Assembly (NCBI GenBank): GCA_034180045.1
Contig: JAXFOY010000025.1
Coordinates: 62,001-126,000, forward strand
Direction: 5' to 3'
Length of the DNA stretch: 64,000 nucleotides
From: Eubacterium_B sp034180045
GTDB taxonomy: Bacteria; Bacillota; Clostridia; Peptostreptococcales; Anaerovoracaceae
Below, piece after piece: positions 34,294 through 42,688 of the stretch. The notes below the pieces were generated by a model. The model saw only the letters and a list, made by a program, of their open reading frames with translations. It was not told where the DNA came from and made no database searches. Position 1 is the first letter of the stretch. Every line of letters begins with the position of its first letter. A program made the position numbers and the translations under genes.

Positions 34294-36138
34294 ATGAAAT
34301 TTTTCAATGATAAGAAGAAAAATTTAATAATCGCCTTTATATTATTGATGTTTATCTCGGCGTTTTCTGTTTGGGCGGCATTTACAGAGCCGATAGGATT
34401 CAGAAAGTCAGGCGCTAATGCTCAAGCTTTTAAGGCTGAACAAATGTCAATATCAAAATTTGATGCCGAAAGCGGCGATGAAAGCTCCTCCGGCAAGGGC
34501 AGCGAGCCGGGAAGTTCCGGCGAGGATGGAGAAAATAAATCGCAGCAGGAAAACAAAGAGAGGCAGGAGCCTGAAAAAGAGCAGGAGCAAGCGCCCGGCG
34601 AGAGCATCCGTATAGAAGCCGGAAAGGGCGGTCTGGACGGTATATCCAATAGCGATAAAGCGACGGATAAAGAGGGCGGCGGAAATGTAGGAAAGCCTTC
34701 GATTATCCCGCAGGAAAACGATGGAAAGCTCAAAATTGTAACGGATTTGCGAAATGCGGATATTGTAGATAATCAACTTGAAAACGATGATCTGGATTTT
34801 TATGCATATCTGGAGAACGCTTCGAAAAAAGCTAAGCTCAAGGTCAGAGTCAGAAATTCGCAGACAGGTGAGAATGGAAAGTACCTTAAAGCGGACGGTA
34901 AAAATTACAAGGTGCATCTGACAAGAGGCAAAAATATAATAACGTTAATTGTAAAAGAAAATGGTAAGACTACTCATCATGTAAGCTTTGTTATTAATTT
35001 GACGGCAAGGAAAGCGGATGCGGATAATCCGCAAGTCGGAAAGCACCCGCCTGTGATAAAGGCATGGATTGATAATGAAGCTGTTGAGAGCAGCAAAATT
35101 GAAACAAAAAACAGAAACTTCACTATTATTTTTCAAGCCACAACGCATAAAGGGCTCCATCTTCCGTACGATAATATCAGAGTTACTTTTGACGGAAAGC
35201 CTTCGGCAATTCCTACGGGAACACATCGCTACGAATACAGTTTTTATCTGGAAAATCCTTCGATAGGTGATGAATCTCATCACAAGATAACCGTAACGGC
35301 TTGGGATGACGAGGGTAATTCATCATTTAAGAGCTATGATTTGACCTATCATTTTGTGGATTCAGGAGATGTGATAGGGAAGTGTTACGTGACTATTGAT
35401 GCGACTACGATAGGTTTGGGCATTTTGAATGACGGATTCGAATACGATGTAAGACAAGATGAGCCGGCTTCTTATGCAATTTTGGCAGCACTGGATTACT
35501 ACGGCTATAACGTGGAGTATTCAGGAACAAAGGATTCGGGCTTTTACCTTAAGGGAATAGAAAAGGGAGGTATTGCCGAGAGCGCGGGAGTACCGCAAAA
35601 TCTGGCTGAAAAGGTTGTAGAAGACGGGATTTCCGATTTTGACAGACTTGCAGAGGTTGTTCGTGATTCTATAGCGCAGTTCCAGTATTCCAACGGGTCA
35701 GGCTGGATGTATACCATAGACGGCGTTAACTATCCGGGACGCGGAATGTCGGAGTACTTCTTGAATGGACATAACAACCATATTACATTGAGATATACTC
35801 TCTCATATGGAAAGGATTTAGGCCTTACGGTGACAAATCCTCCGACAAAGCTGAGCAATTATTGCGGAATATGGATAAACGGAGGGTATGAACCGCGACA
35901 CAGCTTCGGAGATTGGAAAGTTGTCAAAGAAGCGGGGTGTGAAGAAGAAGGTCTTATGGAAAGAGTTTGTCAAATTTGCGGCACAAAAGAAACCAAGACG
36001 ATTCCAAAACTATCACATAACTGGGTGGAGACAGACAGGAAGGAACCTACGGAGACCGAGGACGGATATGTAGAATATAAGTGCAGTGTCTGCGGAAATG
36101 TCAGAAGAGAAATTCTGCCTAAGAGGGGTAATCCATGA
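34294..36138 (+). CDS. Exported multidomain DUF4430 protein with Cys-rich C-terminus
   Basis: A 614-residue protein. Start ATG 34294 has AAGGA eight bases upstream. A signal/anchor helix (about 9-30) is followed by a Glu/Ser/Gly-rich spacer (about 45-125). Two beta-sandwich-like regions come next, and a DUF4430 domain spans about 365-510 with SGWMYTIDGVNYPGRG and NNHITLRYTLSYG. The last 80 residues hold two CxxCG units (VCQICG, KCSVCG) with HSFGDW and HNWVETD, a repeat seen in clostridial surface proteins. It overlaps the next gene by four bases (ATGA). It probably extends the corrinoid-binding surface of the ECF system. Confidence 0.82.
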   Translation: MKFFNDKKKNLIIAFILLMFISAFSVWAAFTEPIGFRKSGANAQAFKAEQMSISKFDAESGDESSSGKGSEPGSSGEDGENKSQQENKERQEPEKEQEQAPGESIRIEAGKGGLDGISNSDKATDKEGGGNVGKPSIIPQENDGKLKIVTDLRNADIVDNQLENDDLDFYAYLENASKKAKLKVRVRNSQTGENGKYLKADGKNYKVHLTRGKNIITLIVKENGKTTHHVSFVINLTARKADADNPQVGKHPPVIKAWIDNEAVESSKIETKNRNFTIIFQATTHKGLHLPYDNIRVTFDGKPSAIPTGTHRYEYSFYLENPSIGDESHHKITVTAWDDEGNSSFKSYDLTYHFVDSGDVIGKCYVTIDATTIGLGILNDGFEYDVRQDEPASYAILAALDYYGYNVEYSGTKDSGFYLKGIEKGGIAESAGVPQNLAEKVVEDGISDFDRLAEVVRDSIAQFQYSNGSGWMYTIDGVNYPGRGMSEYFLNGHNNHITLRYTLSYGKDLGLTVTNPPTKLSNYCGIWINGGYEPRHSFGDWKVVKEAGCEEEGLMERVCQICGTKETKTIPKLSHNWVETDRKEPTETEDGYVEYKCSVCGNVRREILPKRGNP

Positions 36139-37229
36139 TAAATAATAAAAAAATAAAGCTCAGAACTATATCGCTTGTTTGTTTGATTATTGCCTCATTG
36201 TTTATGAGTGCCTGCGGCAGAAGCGGAAAGCTTGCATATTCGGAAAAAGCGAGAGAATGGATTGCCGCCTGCCATAAAAGTGGAGGCATTTCATCTGATG
36301 AATCCGTGACTTCCGCAAGTTTTTTTCGCGCCGGAGATACAAACGGTGACTGGATGATAATTGCAGAGGCAAGAGCAGGTCTGGGAGATAATATAGACAA
36401 AAGGACATATCTGAAAAATCTCGAAAAATACGTAAGTGATGCATATAAGGAAGAGAAAAAGCTGGATGCATATATGGCTACGGAGTGGCATAGAATATGT
36501 TTGGCATTGCTTGCTCTGGGTGAAAATCCACGCAGCTTCGGCGTCGATTCTGAGGGAAAGCCGATAGACCTTGTAGGTGACGGGATTTTTCATTGGGGAA
36601 AAGAAACAGAACTGGATTATCAGGGAAGCAACGCTTTGATATATGCTCTGCTCGTTATAAATGCCGGAGATTATGAGAGCCCTGCCGACGCAAGATATAC
36701 AACGGACAGTATTATTTCCAAACTTTTGATGTATCAGATGGATGACGGAAGCTTCGGTTTGAATATGAGTGGCGGGAATACGGACATAACTGCCATGGCG
36801 ATTCAGGCACTGGCGCCTTTTGTTGATAGGGATAAAGAATATCAAAACTTAAGCGGGAAAAAAATAAAAGTGAAGCGTGCTGTTGACAGTGCAATTGATT
36901 TTCTGTCAAAGAACCAGCAAGACGGCGGATATTTTTATTTTCAGAATCACTGTAGTTCCGACACGGTTTCTCAAGTAATCCTTGCTCTTTGCTCCGTGGG
37001 AATAGACCCGACAAAGGATGAGCGTTTTATCAAAAATGGAGGAACTCTCGTCGATGCGCTTATCAGCTTCGAAATTAAAGCCGGGGGAATAGATACGATA
37101 CTGGAAGCGGACGGCGGAGGAGAGAAGACGAATATTTTAGCCACGAGGCAAGGAATTTGTGCACTCACGGCACTAAGCCTGCTCGAAAAGGGCAACGGTA
37201 AATTCTTCGATTTTAATAATAAATTATAG
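36135..37229 (+). CDS. Lipoprotein with predicted alpha/alpha toroid (transcobalamin alpha-domain-like)
   Basis: A 364-residue protein. A signal peptide ends in SLFMSAC, a plausible lipobox, so it is probably tethered to the outer face of the membrane. The mature part has repeated helical pairs of the prenyltransferase/squalene-cyclase type: LDYQGSNALIYALLVIN, GGNTDITAMAIQALAPF, NHCSSDTVSQVILALCS. Intrinsic factor and transcobalamin bind cobalamin between just such an alpha6/alpha6 barrel and a DUF4430-like beta domain. The gene directly follows two DUF4430 genes, with a four-base overlap. Cobalamin binding is inferred, not shown. Confidence 0.75.
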   Translation: MINNKKIKLRTISLVCLIIASLFMSACGRSGKLAYSEKAREWIAACHKSGGISSDESVTSASFFRAGDTNGDWMIIAEARAGLGDNIDKRTYLKNLEKYVSDAYKEEKKLDAYMATEWHRICLALLALGENPRSFGVDSEGKPIDLVGDGIFHWGKETELDYQGSNALIYALLVINAGDYESPADARYTTDSIISKLLMYQMDDGSFGLNMSGGNTDITAMAIQALAPFVDRDKEYQNLSGKKIKVKRAVDSAIDFLSKNQQDGGYFYFQNHCSSDTVSQVILALCSVGIDPTKDERFIKNGGTLVDALISFEIKAGGIDTILEADGGGEKTNILATRQGICALTALSLLEKGNGKFFDFNNKL

Positions 37230-37241
37230 AAAGGTCAGGTT

Positions 37242-38192
37242 ATGAATCAGTTTATAGAGAGCATCACCAATGAGGTTAGGGCTGTAATAAAGGGTAAGGA
37301 TGAGGTTATATCAAAGGTTATGATGGCTATACTCGCCAAAGGAAATGTTCTGCTTGAGGATGTTCCGGGAGTAGGTAAGACGACTATGGCTTTAGCCTTT
37401 GCCGGAGCCATGGGGCTTGATACAAAGAGAGTGCAGTTTACTCCGGATACGTTGCCGTCCGACATAATCGGATTTTCTGTTTATGATAAAGAAAGCGGTA
37501 CTTTGAGCTATAAAGAGGGGGCAATATTTACAAATCTGCTGTTAGCAGATGAGATTAACAGAACCTCAAGCAAGACACAGGCTGCTTTGCTTGAAGCGAT
37601 GGAAGAGAGAAAGGTGACAGTTGACGGCATCACAAGAATGTTGCCGGAGCCTTTTATCGTTTTGGCGACGGAAAATCCGGCGGGTTCTTCAGGAACTCAG
37701 ATGTTGCCGAATTCACAGCTCGATAGATTTATGGTTAAACTTAGCATAGGCTATCCGGATATCGAAAGTCAGGCTGAAATTTTAGCGGCAAGGCATACGG
37801 AAAATCCTATTGATAAGGTTAAACGCGTGATTTCTATGGAAGAACTGAAGCAGCTTATAAATGATGTTGCAGAAGTATTTATAGATAAAAGCGTTTATGA
37901 ATATATAGCAAGACTCGTGCAAAAGACGAGAGAACATGAGATGGTGAATCTGGGCGTCAGCCCTCGAGGTGCGCTTGCGCTTTGCAAGATTGCCAAGGCA
38001 CATGCATTTACTGAAAGCAGAGACTTTGTTACACCTGATGATGTAAGAGCCGTATTTGCCGACGTGTGCGGGCATAGACTGATGTTGAATTCGAAAGCCA
38101 GATTAAACGAACTCCGCGCCGAAGACATTCTCGATGAGATTATAAAAGATGTGCAAATGCCGGCTGCGGAAGATTTCAAGAAGATGCGCTAG
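37242..38192 (+). CDS. MoxR family AAA ATPase
   Basis: A 316-residue AAA+ ATPase of the MoxR type, a chaperone-like ATPase usually encoded with DUF58 and transglutaminase genes. Walker A is in EDVPGVGKTTMALAFA (about residues 40-50). Walker B is in LLLADEINRTSSKTQAA. Sensor 1 is in VLATENPAGSSGTQMLP. The C-terminal lid contains VSPRGALALCKIAKA. It begins 13 bases after the toroid lipoprotein and leads straight into DUF58 and TgpA-like genes. Confidence 0.94.
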   Translation: MNQFIESITNEVRAVIKGKDEVISKVMMAILAKGNVLLEDVPGVGKTTMALAFAGAMGLDTKRVQFTPDTLPSDIIGFSVYDKESGTLSYKEGAIFTNLLLADEINRTSSKTQAALLEAMEERKVTVDGITRMLPEPFIVLATENPAGSSGTQMLPNSQLDRFMVKLSIGYPDIESQAEILAARHTENPIDKVKRVISMEELKQLINDVAEVFIDKSVYEYIARLVQKTREHEMVNLGVSPRGALALCKIAKAHAFTESRDFVTPDDVRAVFADVCGHRLMLNSKARLNELRAEDILDEIIKDVQMPAAEDFKKMR

Positions 38193-38201
38193 GAGACGGA
38201 A

Positions 38202-39302
38202 ATGAAAAAAGCTGTACCGATTCTGCTTTTGATTTCATTGCTGATACTTAATTTCATAGAAAGTAATAAGGCATCGCAAGCAATTCTCTTTGCATTTGTT
38301 TTGATGATGATAATCTCATTATGTATCGCACTCGTAGTTAAAAAGCGCTTGTCTGCAAAGCTTTTTGTTACGGCAAGCGGACGGGTGGACAAGACCGCAA
38401 AGGGGCGACTTGAGATAAATAATGAAAGCCATATTCCTGTCGTATCTCTAAATATAAGGATTTTAACCCGGAACCTATATACTGAGGAGAAAGAACTTAA
38501 GTGTTTCAGCGTGGCAATAGGAGCGAAAGAAAAGAGAGTAATTGAGCTTGAAATTGGCAGTGAGCATTGCGGAAAGATAAAGTGTGAGCTTGAAGGCATG
38601 AGTGTCGGGTGGTTTTTAGGATTCTTCGATATAAAATGCAAAACGAACGCTCACTCGACTTTTACAATATTACCGGAAATCTTTGATGTGGCGATTCTCT
38701 ATGATTTGAAAGAAAGTGACAGCTTTGATAATGAGGTATATTCGCAATTTAAGAAGGGAAAGGATTTGTCGGAAACTTTCCAGATAAGGGAATATGCGGA
38801 TGGAGACAGTCTAAAACAGATTCACTGGAAGCTTTCGAGCAAGCTGGACAAACTTATAGTCAGGGATGCCTCTTTACCTCTTGATAAGGAACTCATGGTA
38901 TTTGTCGATAAAAGTCTTAGCCGTGAAGCTACCGCAGCTCATAAGGAGGCTCTCGCCGAGCTTGCGCTTTCAACATGTCAGAGCCTGATTGATGAGGAAC
39001 TGGAATTTGCCCTTGTATGGAACAGTCCGGATGAGAATTTGGTCGAAGTAAGAAGCGTGCAATTTGCTGAAGATATGGTGGATGCCATTCCGCAGATTAT
39101 CGGATCGCCGGCTAAACTGTCAAAGACTTCATGCGGGGATACATATATCTCCATGCATGGTAATTGCAAGGCTACACACGTAATATACATATCTATAGGA
39201 CCTGCGCAAAACAGTTACGAGTTGACGAACGGCAAAATCGTATTTATCGATGCTTCAAATGAGATTTACAGGGAAAATGGATGCGAGATGATTCTTTATT
39301 AG
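38202..39302 (+). CDS. DUF58 domain protein
   Basis: A 366-residue protein with two N-terminal membrane helices (about 5-20 and 24-45). A beta-rich part and then the DUF58 segment follow: RQxxxGDxxxxIHWK appears as REYADGDSLKQIHWKLSSK (about residues 197-215), then a von Willebrand A-like fold (ELMVFVDKSLS). It is the standard partner of MoxR ATPases. The exact biochemical role is unknown. It lies nine bases after moxR and 16 before the transglutaminase gene. Confidence 0.9.
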   Translation: MKKAVPILLLISLLILNFIESNKASQAILFAFVLMMIISLCIALVVKKRLSAKLFVTASGRVDKTAKGRLEINNESHIPVVSLNIRILTRNLYTEEKELKCFSVAIGAKEKRVIELEIGSEHCGKIKCELEGMSVGWFLGFFDIKCKTNAHSTFTILPEIFDVAILYDLKESDSFDNEVYSQFKKGKDLSETFQIREYADGDSLKQIHWKLSSKLDKLIVRDASLPLDKELMVFVDKSLSREATAAHKEALAELALSTCQSLIDEELEFALVWNSPDENLVEVRSVQFAEDMVDAIPQIIGSPAKLSKTSCGDTYISMHGNCKATHVIYISIGPAQNSYELTNGKIVFIDASNEIYRENGCEMILY

Positions 39303-39318
39303 AATTTAGGAGTTTAGA

Positions 39319-41730
39319 TTGAAGAAATTTACTAAGGAATCAAAATTAAATATAAAAATAGGGGAAGAAAAGAAGATCAAAAGTAGAGAACTACCGGCTC
39401 TTTTGATATGCTTTTTTGCTTCTGCCGGAATTTTGTTGACTTTTTTCACAAGTTTGGGACTGGAAAAATACGGTTTTTCCGTAAGTGTTTCAATAATATC
39501 ACTATGCGTCTTTTTTGTGCTTAACTGTTTTGTTTATATCGAAAGGACGGGCATAAAAGAGGCTCTTTACAGGCAAAAAACGGTGATATTGATTTCGGCG
39601 TTTGTAGGTCTTTCAATCTTATGTTTGGTGCTTAGGCATGATTTGAACGAGGGTTTGAGAGCCTTAATGCAAGCCGTTTCAATCCGTTTGACGGAATCGA
39701 GCGGACTGATTTATCCGAATTTTTCTACCGGAAGCAGTGGTTTAAGCAATAATATAATATCGGTTCTGTTTTCGTTTATGATTTACGGAATACTTTCATT
39801 TGCCTTGAGAAACGGGGTGGCAATACTGCCCTTGATTTTAATATGCATGGAAATATATTCTGTAAATCAGGGAATCTTAAAAAACTCAATCCTGCTTGGC
39901 ATATCGATACTGTTACTGATTGTTTCCTGCATGTTTTCTATAGCTAACATGGGCTTTAGGCTTGCAAGCTTAAAGGCGATAGCCTCGTGTACGGCAGTTA
40001 TGGTTTTTATAGCGATTATTGCCTTTGTACCGTTTACACAGAGTAAGTTACTTACGCAAAATACGGGAACTCACATGATAGATTCGTTAAAGTCGAGCTA
40101 TCATCATAAAAAATATGGAGGAACCAAACTTTTAACAAGAGGAAATCTTGAAGACATAAAATCCTTTGAGCCTAGTAAACGAGTACAGCTTGAGATTACA
40201 ATGTCAAACCCGGAACCTATGTATCTTAGGTCATTTGTGGGTGAGAAGTTGAAGGATAACAAATGGGAGAAGCTGAGCGGTGAGAATTTGTCAAAGGTCA
40301 GAGACGATTTTTATTGGCTGAGAAAAGACGGATTTTATGCTCAAGCTTTGTTGGCAAAAGGCAATAAGGCTGTAAACGGCGGTTTAGAAGCATCGGACTT
40401 ATCTGTCTCGGTTGTAAATGCAGACAGTCAAAATGTCTATCTTCCGTATTCCTTCTATCAGGATTCAAAAGGGATGTATATGGATTCGCTGATAGGAGAT
40501 TCCGAGCTTGAAGCAAAGGGAAGTGCCTCGAAAAACTATACCTTGAAGTATTTGAACAATAGCATTAAAGATGCATATGTAAATCAGAAAAAGCTTGGAG
40601 CAGCTGAAGTAAATGGCAGTGTAGATGAGAAATACTTAAGGAATGAGGCTGTATATCGGAACTTTGTATATGACAATTACTTGGAAATAGAAGACTCGCA
40701 AAGAACAATTCTAAGAAAGTTGTTGGGAAAAGCAGAAACGCTTTCCGGCACGGAAGCCAAAATAAAAATTGCAAATTTTGCAGCAAAAAATTGGGAATAT
40801 GACGAGTCTTCATCCTCTTTGGGAGCGGATAACGAACTGAACGCGTTTTTGACGAAAACAAAAACAGGAAAGTCCGAACTGTATGCAAGTGCAGCGGTAC
40901 AGATGCTTAGATATTACGGCGTCCCTGCAAGATATGCGGAAGGCTATGTAATAAGTGAGAAGATGATAAGCGGCAAAAGAGGTAATGAAGATAATACTAA
41001 AGGCAAAGATGAATCGCAAATAGGCGACAAAAAGCCGGCAGATATTTCGGTTACGGAAGAAAATGCACACGCATGGTGTGAGTATTACCTGGACGGAATA
41101 GGTTGGATTCCGTTCGATATAACTCCTAAATATCGCGGAGAAATAAAGTTTACACAGACAGATGATGCAATTGAGAGCGAGATGGGGGGAAACAAGGGAT
41201 TAGAGTCCGGTGAGCATAAAAGTTCCGAAAAAGAGGAGGAAACAAAGGATACAGACGATAAACGTGAAAATCCGATAAACAGTCAAACTGCCGTTTTTAC
41301 TTATGGTCCGCTATATGCTTTAATCGCCTTGCTGCTTGTGCTAATAGCGCTTATTATAATCATCGTTATTAGACGATATAGGCTGAAATTATTTCTAAGA
41401 AGCCTGGAAACAGGTGAGCCTGTGCAAGCGGTTAAAAAGTGCTTTAGCTATGCCATGTATTTTGTTTCTCTAAAAATTGACGGATTTGAAAGCTCGTTCA
41501 TAAAAGAAAACAAAGATGAAATCATAGCTGCATTTCCGGGGGCAGAGGATTTGTTTGATAAAGCAGCCGCGGTAAACGACAAAGCCAGATACGCTTTTGA
41601 TAAAACCTGCATATCTGAGTCTGATAGAGAAATCATACTTGAATTTTGTAAAAATATCATCGCCAATTTTTGCAGCGAGAGAAATTTTGCTCAAAAAATA
41701 TTTGATAAATATATAAGGGCTATATACTGA
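39319..41730 (+). CDS. TgpA-like membrane transglutaminase homolog, catalytic Cys apparently replaced
   Basis: An 803-residue membrane protein starting at TTG 39319 with TTAGGAG eight bases upstream. About six N-terminal helices (30-240) are followed by an extracellular transglutaminase-core domain (about 470-620), a Lys/Glu-rich linker, one more helix near 660-680 and a cytoplasmic C-terminal domain. His584 (NAHAWCEYY) and Asp600 (IPFDITP) are in place. Where Cys is expected the text reads KTGKSELYASA, with Ser519. It may therefore be a noncatalytic or altered enzyme. It completes the MoxR-DUF58-transglutaminase set. Confidence 0.88.
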   Translation: MKKFTKESKLNIKIGEEKKIKSRELPALLICFFASAGILLTFFTSLGLEKYGFSVSVSIISLCVFFVLNCFVYIERTGIKEALYRQKTVILISAFVGLSILCLVLRHDLNEGLRALMQAVSIRLTESSGLIYPNFSTGSSGLSNNIISVLFSFMIYGILSFALRNGVAILPLILICMEIYSVNQGILKNSILLGISILLLIVSCMFSIANMGFRLASLKAIASCTAVMVFIAIIAFVPFTQSKLLTQNTGTHMIDSLKSSYHHKKYGGTKLLTRGNLEDIKSFEPSKRVQLEITMSNPEPMYLRSFVGEKLKDNKWEKLSGENLSKVRDDFYWLRKDGFYAQALLAKGNKAVNGGLEASDLSVSVVNADSQNVYLPYSFYQDSKGMYMDSLIGDSELEAKGSASKNYTLKYLNNSIKDAYVNQKKLGAAEVNGSVDEKYLRNEAVYRNFVYDNYLEIEDSQRTILRKLLGKAETLSGTEAKIKIANFAAKNWEYDESSSSLGADNELNAFLTKTKTGKSELYASAAVQMLRYYGVPARYAEGYVISEKMISGKRGNEDNTKGKDESQIGDKKPADISVTEENAHAWCEYYLDGIGWIPFDITPKYRGEIKFTQTDDAIESEMGGNKGLESGEHKSSEKEEETKDTDDKRENPINSQTAVFTYGPLYALIALLLVLIALIIIIVIRRYRLKLFLRSLETGEPVQAVKKCFSYAMYFVSLKIDGFESSFIKENKDEIIAAFPGAEDLFDKAAAVNDKARYAFDKTCISESDREIILEFCKNIIANFCSERNFAQKIFDKYIRAIY

Positions 41731-41743
41731 AAAGAGGCTTTTA

Positions 41744-42168
41744 TTGGAAGTGAAATTTTATGATAAAATTGATGATAATCTGCTGAGATTTGCGGTTGTT
41801 ATATCCAAATCAAACGGGAAGTGGGTATTTTGTAAGCATAAAGAACGAGATACATATGAAATCCCCGGTGGGCATAGAGAGTTCGGAGAAACAATTGAAG
41901 AAACTGCTAAGCGAGAATTACAAGAGGAGACGGGGGCAAAAGAGTTTACGGTATCTCCTATATGTGTTTATTCGGTTACCGGTAAGAACAGAGTTAACGA
42001 GACGGGGAAGAAACATACGGAATGCTGTTCTTTGCGGACATAAAAAGCTTTTATGGTGAATTGCACAGTGAATTTGAGAAAGTAATCCTGTTAGACGAAC
42101 TGCCAATTGAATGGACATATCCGTTAATTCAGCCATTGTTAATAAAGGAATACCAAAGACGATTGTAA
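41744..42168 (+). pseudogene. Nudix hydrolase gene with a frameshift
   Basis: From TTG 41744 a frame encodes a Nudix domain: the box reads GGHREFGETIEETAKRELQE followed by ETG. It runs to a stop at 42041-42043. In the -1 frame the homologous C-terminal half continues (GEETYGMLFFADIKSFYGE, ending in LLIKEYQRRL) to a TAA at 42166-42168. One extra G in the GGGG run at 42004-42007 would join the two halves into a protein of about 141 residues. This is a homopolymer contraction: real mutation, sequencing error or phase variation. It lies 13 bases after the transglutaminase gene. Confidence 0.85.
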
Positions 42169-42219
42169 ACATCAGCGTGCATTATTTGTTTTATCGTGCG
42201 TTTAATGATTGTGAAAGTT

Positions 42220-42399
42220 TCAATCTTTCTTTATACTGCGTTGCTCAATAATATAGAATAAATAAAAAATAGGTTGAAAGATTATCAGAATCACTGTAAT
42301 TACAAAAGTAAGCATATCATACTTAGGAATAGTGAATAGCAAATGCAATATAGATATAGCAGTGAGAATTAGATATGCAAATAAAAGCACTAACAACAT
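42220..42399 (-). CDS. Possible small two-helix membrane protein
   Basis: A 59-codon frame on the minus strand. The first helix covers about residues 1-23 (MLLVLLFAYLILTAIS ...). The second covers about 29-52 and ends IIFQPIFYLFYIIEQ, followed by the charged tail RSIKKD. AGGT lies four bases before the ATG, and a minus-strand TATAAT (42420-42415) with an upstream TTGTCA gives a possible promoter. A helix-Pro-helix plus basic tail resembles PLDc_N-type small proteins, but I cannot assign a family. A+T-rich DNA can give such frames by chance. Confidence 0.42.
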   Translation of the reverse strand: MLLVLLFAYLILTAISILHLLFTIPKYDMLTFVITVILIIFQPIFYLFYIIEQRSIKKD

Positions 42400-42434
42400 T
42401 TACCTATGTACAAGATTATACACTAAATGAATTA

Positions 42435-42464
42435 TTGACAAGTTAATTACAATAAAGCTATAAT
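42435..42464 (+). promoter_or_regulatory. Promoter of the riboswitch-controlled surface protein gene
   Basis: TTGACA (42435-42440), 18 bases, TATAAT (42459-42464), about 24 bases before the riboswitch. Confidence 0.85.
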
Positions 42465-42487
42465 TTCAATAGATAAAATAATAAAAT

Positions 42488-42569
42488 TTCCTATATGCCA
42501 ATCAGGTTAGAGTCCTGGACGGTCCCGCCACTGTGAATGCGTCGCATGAGTCAGGTAGCTATAGGAAAG
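42488..42569 (+). promoter_or_regulatory. Cobalamin riboswitch
   Basis: The closing stem is TTTCCTATA (from 42488) with TATAGGAAA (to 42569). Inside is the conserved core GGTCCCGCCACTGTGA, whose GCCACTG (42527-42533) is the B12 box, followed by GAGTCAGG (42548-42555). The aptamer is compact, about 82 bases. A terminator lies 50 bases downstream and a competing hairpin (TGATTC ... GAATCA) lies between. Cobalamin should therefore stop transcription of the 1746-residue surface protein. Confidence 0.9.
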
Positions 42570-42618
42570 AGGTCTGATTCTGCGAGATACGGAATCATAC
42601 GGTCAATCATGCAAAAAC

Positions 42619-42650
42619 GGGCTGTGATATTTTCGCAGTTCTTTTTTTTT
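42619..42650 (+). terminator. Expression-platform terminator of the cobalamin riboswitch
   Basis: GGGCTGTG with CGCAGTTC (eight pairs, several wobbles), a seven-base loop and nine T. It lies between the aptamer and the ATG at 42689. Confidence 0.8.
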
Positions 42651-42688
42651 GCAAGCTAATGTTATTGTTATATTTGAAAGGAGAAAAA

